In this document: piece after piece, positions 55,958 to 64,000 of the stretch
How the letters are laid out: the number at the start of each line of letters is the position of its first letter
Position numbering within the stretch: the stretch's first letter is position 1
Source: Janthinobacterium sp. TND4EL3
Lineage (GTDB): Bacteria > Pseudomonadota > Gammaproteobacteria > Burkholderiales > Burkholderiaceae_D
DNA length: 64,000 nt
Assembly (NCBI RefSeq): GCF_900156175.1
Contig: NZ_FTMV01000007.1
Span: forward strand, 1-64,000
Direction of reading: 5' to 3'
Program-made: the position numbers and the translations under genes
The notes under the pieces: model-generated
What the model was told of the DNA's origin: nothing
Seen by the model: only the letters and a program-made list of their open reading frames with translations
The model's database searches: none

Positions 55958-57238
55958 ATGATCGATATTTCCAGCAACGACATCACCCCGAAACCCTTGC
56001 GCGTGCGCGAGTTTTATCTGGGGCGACAACCTATCCTTGACCGCAATCAAGCCTTGTTTGGCTATGAGTTGCTTTTCCGCAACGCACCGGTCGGGCCCGC
56101 CAACATTACCAGCGACCTGTCCGCCACGGCTTCCGTCATTGCCCACGCTTCCCAGCTGGGCATGGAAAAGGTCATCGGCGATGCGCTCGGCTTCGTCAAC
56201 GTCGATGCCGACGTGATCATGAGCGACATCTTCGTCTTCCTGCCGCGTGAAAAAGTCGTGCTGGAAATTGTCGAATCGATGCCCGTCACGCCGGCAGTAC
56301 GTGCGCGCATCAGTGAACTGGTGGGCCATGGCTTTACCTTTGCGCTGGAAAACGTCGTGGCCGATACGGCGCAGGTGCAGGAACTGCTGCCGCTGGTGCA
56401 GTACGTCAAGATGGACATGAGCACCGTCGATCCCAAGGTGCTGGCTGCACTGGCGCCCCGTTTCAAGCAGGAAAACAAGAAACTGGTGGCGGAAAAGGTC
56501 GAAACGCGCGAAGAATTCAAGTCGGGCCTGGACCTGGGCTTCGATTACTTCCAGGGGTATTACTTTGCCAAGCCCGCCATCATGACGGGCAAAAAACTGT
56601 CGCCATCGCAACTGGCCGTCATGGAACTGATGACCCTGGTCACTTCGGACGCCGACAACATGGATATCGAGCGCGCCATCAAGCGCGACGTGTCGCTGGC
56701 CCTGAACCTGTTGCGCTTGGTCAATACGCCCGCCGTGGGCGCCCGCCAGCGCATCGATTCGCTGAGCCAGGCCGTGACCGTGCTGGGCCGCCGCCAGTTG
56801 CAGCGCTGGCTGCAGATCATGCTGTACGCGGAACCAAGCAAGCGCGGCCATAGTATGACGCCGCTGCTGATGCTGGCCACCACGCGCGGCCGCCTGCTCG
56901 AATTGCTGGCCCATAAACTGCGTCCGAGCCACGCCCACTCGGCCGATATCGCCTTTACGGTCGGTATCATGTCCTTGATGGACACCCTGTTCGGCGTGCC
57001 GATGGCGGAAATCCTGAAACAGATCGAGGTGATCGACGAAGTCGCCGAAGCGCTGCTGTCGCGCGAAGGCTTCTACGGCGACCTGCTGCGCCTGGCCGAA
57101 TGCATCGAGCGCATCGAAGACATGGAAGGCGAGATCGTGCCGACCCTGCGTGACCTGGCCATGTCGCCGGACGACCTGGTGGAGCTGGAAATGGCGGCCT
57201 ACGAATGGAGCGACAACGTAGTTCGCTACGCTCTGTAG
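55958..57238 (+). CDS. EAL/HDOD-domain signalling protein (YuxH-like)
   Basis: A 426-aa two-domain protein. The N-terminal EAL-like domain begins LRVREFYLGRQPILDRNQALFGYELLFR and has REFYLGRQPI in place of the catalytic E-A-L, so it is probably a degenerate, non-hydrolysing c-di-GMP-domain. The C-terminal HDOD domain (about 230-410, LSPSQLAVMELMTLV through DSLSQAVTVLGRRQLQRWLQ) is a HD-related signalling fold. The start at 55958 is the likely ATG; upstream starts lack support. A 131-bp palindromic element follows immediately. Confidence 0.9.
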   Translation: MIDISSNDITPKPLRVREFYLGRQPILDRNQALFGYELLFRNAPVGPANITSDLSATASVIAHASQLGMEKVIGDALGFVNVDADVIMSDIFVFLPREKVVLEIVESMPVTPAVRARISELVGHGFTFALENVVADTAQVQELLPLVQYVKMDMSTVDPKVLAALAPRFKQENKKLVAEKVETREEFKSGLDLGFDYFQGYYFAKPAIMTGKKLSPSQLAVMELMTLVTSDADNMDIERAIKRDVSLALNLLRLVNTPAVGARQRIDSLSQAVTVLGRRQLQRWLQIMLYAEPSKRGHSMTPLLMLATTRGRLLELLAHKLRPSHAHSADIAFTVGIMSLMDTLFGVPMAEILKQIEVIDEVAEALLSREGFYGDLLRLAECIERIEDMEGEIVPTLRDLAMSPDDLVELEMAAYEWSDNVVRYAL

Positions 57239-57241
57239 TTG

Positions 57242-57372
57242 GCACCTGACCAAACCTACTGCGCGTCGGCATAGGCGGCTTGCGATGCTCACCGGCTCGG
57301 CGCCCCCGTACTGAGTACGGCTCCGCTTCTCGGCCACCTCTTCCTTCCGCTCGCTACGGTTTTGTCAGGTGC
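57242..57372. repeat. 131-bp palindromic (REP/MITE-like) intergenic element
   Basis: The ends are GCACCTGACCAAACC (57242-57256) and GGTTTTGTCAGGTGC (57358-57372), inverted copies with a single mismatch. The interior has a CCGTAC-TGA-GTACGG hairpin near 57306-57320 and no reading frame. It sits 3 bp after the EAL/HDOD stop. No transposase is present, so it looks like a small non-autonomous or REP-type element. Copies elsewhere cannot be seen in this window. Confidence 0.7.
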
Positions 57373-57407
57373 TGAGACGTCGCGTATCTGCGGTGCTGTT
57401 CGTATTT

Positions 57408-57447
57408 TAAAAAGCCCTGCACGGCTTAGCCGTGGCAGGGCTTTTTT
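57408..57447. terminator. Bidirectional terminator between the EAL/HDOD and SPW genes
   Basis: AAAAGCCCTGC pairs with GCAGGGCTTTT, with an inner ACGGC-TTA-GCCGT stem, and is followed by T residues on the plus strand and A residues before it. It serves both convergent genes. Confidence 0.92.
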
Positions 57448-57453
57448 GCGCCG

Positions 57454-57825
57454 CTACGCCGCGGCGCCGGGCCAGTGCTTGTGCAGCTCGGGGTCGGTGC
57501 GCAGTTCCCACAGGGCCAGGATGACGACGGCGATACCGACGATCAGCTCGTTCCACATGACGACGCGCTGGTCGGCCAGCCGCAGTACCCATGGCGAGAC
57601 GGCCACCCAGACGCCCACCAGCAGGTTGACGACGACGGCCCAGAAATAGGTCTTGTACAGGTCGAAGGCGGCCAGCACGGCGATGACCAGGCCCGAGAGC
57701 AGGGCGTTGAGCATCTGCGGCGAGCCTTCGGGATAGGAAAACGCCCAGGGCGACACGATCAGCCACAGGCCCAGCAGCAGGATCACCTGATCCTGCCAGC
57801 GTTTCAGTTTGAAATTGGTTGCCAT
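57454..57825 (-). CDS. SPW-repeat membrane protein
   Basis: A 123-aa membrane protein with four helices. The two SPW motifs are in LLGLWLIVSPWAFSY and GVWVAVSPWVLRLAD, the family hallmark. Function is unknown. GGAGG lies 6 bp before the ATG at 57825 and supports it over a longer upstream start. The gene ends just before a bidirectional terminator. Confidence 0.9.
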   Translation of the reverse strand: MATNFKLKRWQDQVILLLGLWLIVSPWAFSYPEGSPQMLNALLSGLVIAVLAAFDLYKTYFWAVVVNLLVGVWVAVSPWVLRLADQRVVMWNELIVGIAVVILALWELRTDPELHKHWPGAAA

Positions 57826-57946
57826 AATACCTCCTTGCCAGTTGGGGAACGGGCCGGAGCGGGCATGCAGCATGCCGGCCGGCATACTGCATTAGTGCGC
57901 TGCGGCGCGCGAAAAGTTCCGCGCGCCTTGTGCTTATATTATGGCA

Positions 57947-60900
57947 CTACGACAGGTTCGGCGCCAGCCAGCGTTCCACGTCCTCGACCCTGGCGCCACG
58001 GCGCTTGGCCATGTCTTCCACCTGGTCCATGCCGATCTTGCCGACGACGAAGTATTTCGACTCCGCATGGGCAAAGTAGAAGCCGGAGACGGCCGCGCCG
58101 GGGAACATGGCATACGATTCCGTCAGCTGCATGCCGATTTCCTCTGCCTGCATGACTTCGAACATTTCTTTCTTGACCGTGTGCTCGGGGCAGGCCGGGT
58201 AGCCGGGCGCCGGGCGGATGCCGACATATTTCTCGGCGATCATGTCGTCGTTGCTCAAGTGCTCGTCCGGCACGTAGCCCCACAAGTCCTTGCGCACGCG
58301 CTCATGCAGGTATTCGGCAAACGCTTCTGCCAGGCGGTCCGCCAGCGATTTGAGCATGATGGACGAGTAATCGTCGTGCGCATCCTCGAAGCGCTTTTCG
58401 TACTTTTCGATGCCCAGGCCGGACGTGACGGCAAACATGCCGATGTAATCCTTCACGCCCGAAGCCTTCGGCGCGATGAAGTCGGCCAGGCACTGGTTCG
58501 GGCGCTGCACGCCGTCGACCACGGGCTTGACCCCTTGCTGGCGCATGCCGTAATACGTGAACGCCACGCTACTGCGCGTATCGTCCGTGTACACCTCGAT
58601 ATCGTCGTCATTGACGCTGTTCGCTGGCAGCAAGGACACGACGCCGTTGGCCGTCAGCCAGCGCCCGTCGATGAGTTTCTTCAGCAAGGCCTGGCCTTCT
58701 GCGTACACCTTGGTGGCGGCGTCGCCCACCACTTCATCCGTCAAGATGGCGGGGAAGGGGCCGGCCAGGTCCCAGGTCTGGAAGAACGGGCCCCAGTCGA
58801 TATAGTTGGCCAGGGTGGCCAGATCCACGTTCTTGAACACGCGGCGGCCGATGAACTTCGGTTTCACGGGCTTGCAGGCGCCGTCGAAGGGCACGACCAT
58901 CTTGTTGGCACGGGCCTGCGCCAGCGGCAATATGGGCAGGGCCTTCTTGTTGGCGTGCTGCTCGCGGATGCGCGCGTAGTCGATTTCAATGTCTTCCACA
59001 TACTTGTCGCGCTGCTCCGGCGTCAGCAGCGATTGCGCTACGGAAACGGAACGCGAAGCGTCCGGCACGTAGATGACGGGGCCTTCGTAGTTGTGCGCGA
59101 TTTTCACGGCCGTGTGGGCGCGACTGGTGGTGGCGCCGCCGATCAGCAGGGGAATCTTGAGCATGCGGAAATGTTCGTCGCGCTGCATTTCTTTGGCGAC
59201 ATACGCCATTTCTTCCAGCGACGGCGTGATCAGGCCCGACAGGCCGATGATGTCGGCGTTTTCCACCTTGGCGCGGGCGAGGATTTCCGAGCACGGCACC
59301 ATCACGCCCATGTTCACCACTTCGAAGTTATTGCATTGCAAGACTACCGTGACGATATTCTTGCCGATGTCATGCACGTCGCCTTTCACGGTCGCCATGA
59401 TGATCTTGCCTTTCGGCTTGGCCACGATGCCCGTGCGCTGCTCTTCCAGCAGCTTTTCTTCCTCGATGAACGGAATCAGATGGGCCACGGCCTGCTTCAT
59501 CACGCGCGCCGATTTCACCACTTGCGGCAGGAACATCTTGCCCTGGCCAAACAGATCGCCGACCACGTCCATGCCAGCCATCAGCGGGCCCTCGATCACG
59601 TGGATCGGGCGCCCGCCATTGTGCAGCAACTGCTGGCGCGCTTCTTCCGTGTCTTCCACGATGAATTGCGTGATGCCATGCACCAGCGCGTGCGACAGGC
59701 GCTCCTGTACGGTTCCTTCGCGCCAGGCCAGGGTTTGCGCCTCGGCCTTGCCGCCCGCCTTCAGCGTGCCGGCAAATTCGATCATGCGCTCGGTCGAGTC
59801 TTCGCGGCGGTTCAGCACCACGTCTTCCACGCGCTCGCGCAATTCCGGGTCCAGGTTGTCGTACACGCCCACCATGCCGGCGTTGACGATGCCCATGGTC
59901 ATGCCGGCCTTGATGGCGTGGTACAGGAAGACGGTATGGATGGCTTCGCGGGCCGGATCGTTGCCGCGGAAACTGAACGACACGTTCGACACGCCGCCCG
60001 AGATCTTCGCGTATGGCAAGTTTTCCTTGATCCAGCGCGTGGCATTGATGAAGTCGACGGCGTAGTTGTTGTGCTCTTCGATGCCGGTGGCCACGGCAAA
60101 GATGTTCGGGTCGAAAATGATGTCTTCCGGCGGGAAGTCCAGCGCATCGATCAATAAATGGTATGCGCGGGCGCAAATCTCGATCTTGCGCTCGAAGGTG
60201 TCGGCTTGCCCCTTTTCATCGAAGGCCATGACGATGACGGCCGCGCCGTAGCGGCGGCACAGTTTCGCCTGGCGCAGGAATTCTTCCTCGCCTTCCTTCA
60301 TGGAAATGGAATTGACGATGGCCTTGCCCTGCACGCATTTCAGGCCCGCTTCGATGACGGACCATTTCGACGAGTCGACCATGATGGGCACGCGCGAAAT
60401 ATCGGGTTCGGAGGCGATCAGGTTCAGGAAGCGCGTCATGGCGGCCTGTGAATCGAGCATGGCCTCGTCCATGTTGATATCGATCACTTGCGCGCCGTTT
60501 TCCACTTGCTGGCGCGCAACGGACAGGGCTTCGTCGTATTGCTCGTTGAGAATCATGCGCGCAAACGCCTTCGAGCCCGTGACGTTGGTGCGCTCGCCCA
60601 CGTTGACGAACAGCGATTCGTCGTTGACGACGAACGGTTCCAGGCCCGCCAGGCGCAGGTCGTGCGACGGGGCCGGCACGGTGCGCGGGGTGTTTTTCGA
60701 CAGCAACGCGCCGATGGCGGCGATGTGCTCGGGCGTGGTGCCGCAACAGCCGCCCGCCATGTTCAGGAAGCCCGCGTCGGCAAATTCGCGCAGCAGGGCG
60801 GAGGTGTCGGCTGGCAACTCGTCGAAACCCGTGTCGCTCATGGGGTTGGGCAAGCCCGCATTCGGGTAGATGCAGACAAACGTGTCGGCGATCTTGGCCA

Positions 60901-61741
60901 GCTCTTCCGCATACGGACGCATCAGGGCCGCGCCCAGGGCGCAGTTCAGGCCGATGGTCAGCGGTTTCGCGTGGCGCACGGAATTCCAGAAGGCGGGCAC
61001 GGTCTGGCCCGACAGGATGCGGCCCGAGGCGTCCGTGACGGTGCCCGAAATCATCAGCGGCAGGCGCGCGACGTGCGGATTCTGCTCGTAGAACAGGTCG
61101 ATGGCGAACAGGGCCGCCTTGCAGTTCAGGGTATCGAAGATGGTTTCCACCAGCAACACGTCGGCGCCGCCCTCCACCAGGCCCTGCGTCTGTTGCAGGT
61201 AGGCGGCCACCAGCTGGTCGAAACTGATATTGCGCGCGGCCGGGTCGTTCACGTCGGGCGAGATCGACGCCGTCTTTGGCGTGGGGCCCAGGGCGCCGGC
61301 GACGAAGCGCGGCTTGTCCGGAGTGGAATACTTGTCGCACGCGGCGCGCGCCAGTTTTGCCGCCTGGACGTTCATTTCATAGGCCAGGTGGGCCATGTGG
61401 TAATCGTCTTGCGCGATCGTCGTGGCGCCGAAGGTATTCGTTTCGATCAGGTCGGCGCCTGCCGCCAGGTAGCGCTCGTGGATTTCCTGGATGATGTGCG
61501 GCTGCGTCAGGGTCAGCAGCTCATTGTTACCTTTGACGAACAGTTCGCGCGCGCCGCTGTCGGCCGGGGCGGCGAAATCGATGAAACGGCCGGCAGGACC
61601 GCCACGGTAGGCTTCTTCGTCGAGCTTGTATTGCTGGATGATCGTGCCCATGGCGCCGTCGAGTATCATGATCCGCTGCGCCAGGATGGCGCGCAAGGTG
61701 GCTTCGGTCGGGGACATGGCGGGGATCACGGTATCGTTCAT
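57947..61741 (-). CDS. metH: Cobalamin-dependent methionine synthase
   Basis: A 1,264-aa enzyme that transfers a methyl group from methyltetrahydrofolate to homocysteine through cobalamin. The order is canonical: homocysteine/zinc domain ([14 protein letters not shown], zinc Cys pair in [12 protein letters not shown]), pterin-binding domain ([19 protein letters not shown]), cobalamin cap and binding domains ([20 protein letters not shown] with the cobalt His) and the C-terminal reactivation domain ([13 protein letters not shown], then [14 protein letters not shown]). Full length. No cobalamin riboswitch was seen upstream. It could act with the window's MetX and MetW. Confidence 0.98.
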   Translation of the reverse strand: MNDTVIPAMSPTEATLRAILAQRIMILDGAMGTIIQQYKLDEEAYRGGPAGRFIDFAAPADSGARELFVKGNNELLTLTQPHIIQEIHERYLAAGADLIETNTFGATTIAQDDYHMAHLAYEMNVQAAKLARAACDKYSTPDKPRFVAGALGPTPKTASISPDVNDPAARNISFDQLVAAYLQQTQGLVEGGADVLLVETIFDTLNCKAALFAIDLFYEQNPHVARLPLMISGTVTDASGRILSGQTVPAFWNSVRHAKPLTIGLNCALGAALMRPYAEELAKIADTFVCIYPNAGLPNPMSDTGFDELPADTSALLREFADAGFLNMAGGCCGTTPEHIAAIGALLSKNTPRTVPAPSHDLRLAGLEPFVVNDESLFVNVGERTNVTGSKAFARMILNEQYDEALSVARQQVENGAQVIDINMDEAMLDSQAAMTRFLNLIASEPDISRVPIMVDSSKWSVIEAGLKCVQGKAIVNSISMKEGEEEFLRQAKLCRRYGAAVIVMAFDEKGQADTFERKIEICARAYHLLIDALDFPPEDIIFDPNIFAVATGIEEHNNYAVDFINATRWIKENLPYAKISGGVSNVSFSFRGNDPAREAIHTVFLYHAIKAGMTMGIVNAGMVGVYDNLDPELRERVEDVVLNRREDSTERMIEFAGTLKAGGKAEAQTLAWREGTVQERLSHALVHGITQFIVEDTEEARQQLLHNGGRPIHVIEGPLMAGMDVVGDLFGQGKMFLPQVVKSARVMKQAVAHLIPFIEEEKLLEEQRTGIVAKPKGKIIMATVKGDVHDIGKNIVTVVLQCNNFEVVNMGVMVPCSEILARAKVENADIIGLSGLITPSLEEMAYVAKEMQRDEHFRMLKIPLLIGGATTSRAHTAVKIAHNYEGPVIYVPDASRSVSVAQSLLTPEQRDKYVEDIEIDYARIREQHANKKALPILPLAQARANKMVVPFDGACKPVKPKFIGRRVFKNVDLATLANYIDWGPFFQTWDLAGPFPAILTDEVVGDAATKVYAEGQALLKKLIDGRWLTANGVVSLLPANSVNDDDIEVYTDDTRSSVAFTYYGMRQQGVKPVVDGVQRPNQCLADFIAPKASGVKDYIGMFAVTSGLGIEKYEKRFEDAHDDYSSIMLKSLADRLAEAFAEYLHERVRKDLWGYVPDEHLSNDDMIAEKYVGIRPAPGYPACPEHTVKKEMFEVMQAEEIGMQLTESYAMFPGAAVSGFYFAHAESKYFVVGKIGMDQVEDMAKRRGARVEDVERWLAPNLS

Positions 61742-62361
61742 TTCATGCTTTCAATAGGCAAACGGGCGGCGGCGCGGCGACAAGGCAGTTGCAGGGCGGT
61801 TGCAGGCCAGCAGGGTCGGCTGACGGAGAGAGCCGGCCGGGTAGGGCAGGCAGAAGGTGGCAATCGCCTGAATCACCGGGTCTAAAATTATACGGCATCA
61901 GGCTGCTTTGGTTTTGAGCAAAAGCGGCGCCAGGCCCGTCCGTGGTGACCCGCGCAACACTTTGGCCCGCTCGCGGCCACGCTAGCAGTGCCATTCCTGG
62001 AAATCTTGCGGAAAACGCCAATTTCTTCATGAATGTTGCTGGCGATTACCTTCCCTCTATGCTTGGCAACGTTCTCCTGTCCTGGGTAGCGTGCGCATGA
62101 TTTCTCATGAAGCCAGTGGCAATGGCTGCCGTAACTTGAGTTCCAGCAATGCAGAGTAATGTTTTAAATCAAATTTTTTCCACGAATATTTTATTTGTTG
62201 TTAAAACAAATTGAATCAAAAGCATTGATAGTTGTTACTCGGAATCAAAGTCGCCGATAATATTGGTTCCTGGAAATTACATTCTCACCAAAAGTCACCC
62301 ATATGTCTCATATTCCCCGCCTCATCCCCGGCATTGCGCTGTTTGACCATGGTTGCCAGTC
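61742..62361. other. Divergent intergenic region between metH and the lipoprotease
   Basis: About 620 bp without a supported gene. On the minus strand a TATAAT (61892-61887) could be the metH -10 box. An AT-rich stretch (about 62150-62240) precedes a rightward promoter candidate. I see no B12-box motif. Confidence 0.5.
62232..62261 (+). promoter_or_regulatory. Candidate promoter of the metalloprotease lipoprotein
   Basis: TTGTTA (62232-62237) and GATAAT (62256-62261) are separated by 18 bp. It is about 100 bp upstream of the start. Confidence 0.45.
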
Positions 62362-64000
62362 ATGAAAAATCATTTGCTTGTGGCGTTGTTTCTCGTGCTG
62401 GGCCTGTCCGCCTGCGGCGGTGGCGGTGGCGGTAGTGAGACTGCAGGTGGGGCGTCGTCGGGCACGGCCGTCATTGCGCCTGCCGTGACGGCCGTGTCGG
62501 CAACGAATGTCGCCGTCGGCGCCGGGCTGGTGCTCACGGGCACCAATTTGAGCCGCGCGACGGCATTCCAGGTGGGCGCCGTGACCGTCGTCGCCAGCGC
62601 CGCCAGCGATACCAGCGTCACCCTGGCCATGCCGGGCGTGCCCGTAACGGGCGTCCTGAGCGTCGTCAGCGCGGCCGGCACGGCCACCACGGCGTACAGC
62701 GTCAACGTGTATCAGCCGGTGACGGTGGCCAGCATCGCGCCGGCAACGGGCGGCGCCGGTTCCAGCGTCACTGTGACGGGCAAGGGCATGGGCGCCGTCA
62801 CGGCGGTACAGTTCGGCAGCGGCGCCTCGGCCATCCCGCAGAGCCAGGACCCGACCAGCGTCACCGTGGTGGTGCCTGAAGGGGCCGCGACGGGACCGCT
62901 GACCTTGCGTGGCCCGTACAACGACGTCGCCAGCAGCGACAGTTATATCGTCCTGCCCAGCGTGACGGTGACCTCGATCAGCTCGCTGGTCACCGGTGCG
63001 ACGCTGTCCGTGACCGTGCAGGGCAGCAATCTCGACCAGGTCACTGCCGCGTCGGTGGGCAGCACGCCGGCCAGCATCGTCAGTGCCAGCGCCAGCCAGC
63101 TGCTGCTGTCCGCGCCGGCCGCGGCGACAGGCAATGTGATGCTGTCGGCCGCCGCGCGCATCGCCGTGAATGCGGGCACGGTGTCGGCCTTTACCCTGGG
63201 AAGCATTGATTTTGCGCAAGTTCTCAACCTGAACGCCAGCAACACGGCCCTGCGCCTGACGCGCGGCAAGCCGGCCGCCGTGCGCGTGCCCGTGCTGGCC
63301 CCGCAAGCGGGACAGGCCAGCCCGGCCGTGACCGTGAGCGCCACGGCCGCCAATGGCGCCAGCCTGGGCAGTTTCACGATGAGCGGCCCCGCTGTGTTGC
63401 CGACTGAAAAAAGCGATTACAGCTTCAATGGCAATTTCAGCGCCATCCTGCCGGCCAGCTGGATCTTGCCCGGCGTGCGCGTGCGCGTGACGGCCGTCGG
63501 CAGCGATGGCGTGCAGGTGAGCCAGGAAGCGGCGCCCGTGGTGGCCAGCCTGGCCAGGATCCGCCTGGTGCTGGTGCCCTTGAGCACCGACGATGGCGTG
63601 GCGCAAGTGCCTGACGTCGAAACGATCCGAGCCGCGCTGCTGCGCGTGTATCCATATGCGGCGGAAAATATCAGCATCAGCACGCGGGCCGCCCTGTCCG
63701 CGCCCGGCAGCAGCACGGCCGACAGCTGGTGGAGCAATACCCTGAGTGCGCTGGAAAGGAAGCGCGTGCAGGAAGACAGCGGCGCCTATTATTACGGCCT
63801 GGTGCCGGAGATGTCCGTCACCCGCGCCGCCGGCCTGGCGTACGTCAATCAGCGCACCGGCGACAACGACTTTACGTCGGCCATCGGCGTGGACGCCAAG
63901 TTCAGCACCAGCGCGGCGATCGATCCGTTCGGCAATCGCTGGCCTGAATGGCTGACCACGCTCGTACATGAACTGGGCCACAATCACTCGCTGGAGCACA
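62362..64000 (+). CDS. Secreted metalloprotease lipoprotein with IPT/TIG-like repeats, partial
   Basis: The frame is open from ATG 62362 to the window end, at least 546 residues, with no stop. The signal peptide ends in the lipobox LSAC (MKNHLLVALFLVLGLSACGG), followed by a Gly-rich linker. Two or more IPT/TIG-like Ig domains follow (VTAVSATNVAVGAGLVLTGT and ITSIAPATGGAGSSVTVTGKG-type repeats). The last visible residues are HELGHNHSLEH, a metzincin-type HExxHxxxxxH zinc site as in M66 (StcE-like) proteases. The protein is probably cell-surface and may cut glycoproteins or other large substrates. The C-terminus lies outside the window. Confidence 0.85.
   Translation, partial: MKNHLLVALFLVLGLSACGGGGGGSETAGGASSGTAVIAPAVTAVSATNVAVGAGLVLTGTNLSRATAFQVGAVTVVASAASDTSVTLAMPGVPVTGVLSVVSAAGTATTAYSVNVYQPVTVASIAPATGGAGSSVTVTGKGMGAVTAVQFGSGASAIPQSQDPTSVTVVVPEGAATGPLTLRGPYNDVASSDSYIVLPSVTVTSISSLVTGATLSVTVQGSNLDQVTAASVGSTPASIVSASASQLLLSAPAAATGNVMLSAAARIAVNAGTVSAFTLGSIDFAQVLNLNASNTALRLTRGKPAAVRVPVLAPQAGQASPAVTVSATAANGASLGSFTMSGPAVLPTEKSDYSFNGNFSAILPASWILPGVRVRVTAVGSDGVQVSQEAAPVVASLARIRLVLVPLSTDDGVAQVPDVETIRAALLRVYPYAAENISISTRAALSAPGSSTADSWWSNTLSALERKRVQEDSGAYYYGLVPEMSVTRAAGLAYVNQRTGDNDFTSAIGVDAKFSTSAAIDPFGNRWPEWLTTLVHELGHNHSLEH

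Noticed and set aside
61742-61900. Cobalamin riboswitch before metH
   Set aside because: I found no B12-box motif or matching fold. A -10 box is the only signal I can support.

Overview
The window is a high-GC betaproteobacterial chromosome segment. Protein sequences and gene order (torF-like porin–glnK–amtB, gshA–gshB–PTS IIA–HPr–EI, gatCAB divergent from mreBCD–mrdA–rodA–rlpA, metX–metW, ntrYX, metH) point to Oxalobacteraceae of the Janthinobacterium/Duganella/Massilia type. That placement rests on recognition, not on a search. Nearly all of it is core genome in long co-directional blocks.

Layout. 1-450: the end of an rRNA operon with two identical 5S copies, each followed by a terminator. 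464-1534: a DUF1840 protein and a lipoprotein. 1594-9893: the competence helicase gene comM (yifB), split by a 6.8-kb AT-richer integrative element (3012-9803). 10005-13197: ubiK, then a porin–glnK–amtB unit with a sigma-54 promoter and an NtrC-like site. 13402-18322: glutathione synthesis and a regulatory PTS. 18456-23306: methionine genes metX/metW, an AmpG-like permease, an M48 protease and a pseudouridine synthase. 23313-31642: xth, pyrE, small enzymes, a TauE exporter with a LysR regulator, a lipase-like hydrolase, an oxidoreductase and a BlaI/M56 pair. 31834-35197: gatCAB. 35549-42419: the rod-shape operon. 42420-48618: a minus-strand run from argS to a SPOR protein. 48993-57238: rsmB, the NtrY/NtrX two-component system, a CobW-like fragment, DUF3567, a glutamine amidotransferase and an EAL/HDOD protein. 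57454-61741: an SPW protein and metH. 62362 to the edge: a secreted metalloprotease lipoprotein that continues past the window.

The accessory element is the most interesting part. A 565-aa large serine integrase lies at its right end and a small resolvase-type serine recombinase at its left end. A 13-bp sequence is repeated at both junctions. Joining the chromosomal flanks restores an uninterrupted 506-codon comM, and joining the element ends gives an attP with perfectly spaced inverted arms. The truncated comM reading frame stops in an ATGA that overlaps the integrase start codon, so the integrase may be expressed by coupling to the host gene. The cargo is a retron-type reverse transcriptase with a variant LIDD active-site box. 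It is preceded by a structured non-coding region and a small membrane protein, and followed by an overlapping cold-shock-domain gene. An XRE regulator, a zinc-ribbon membrane protein and an 860-bp non-coding AT-rich block of iterated repeats and palindromes complete it. I propose that this is a retron-like defence cassette carried by a comM-targeting element.
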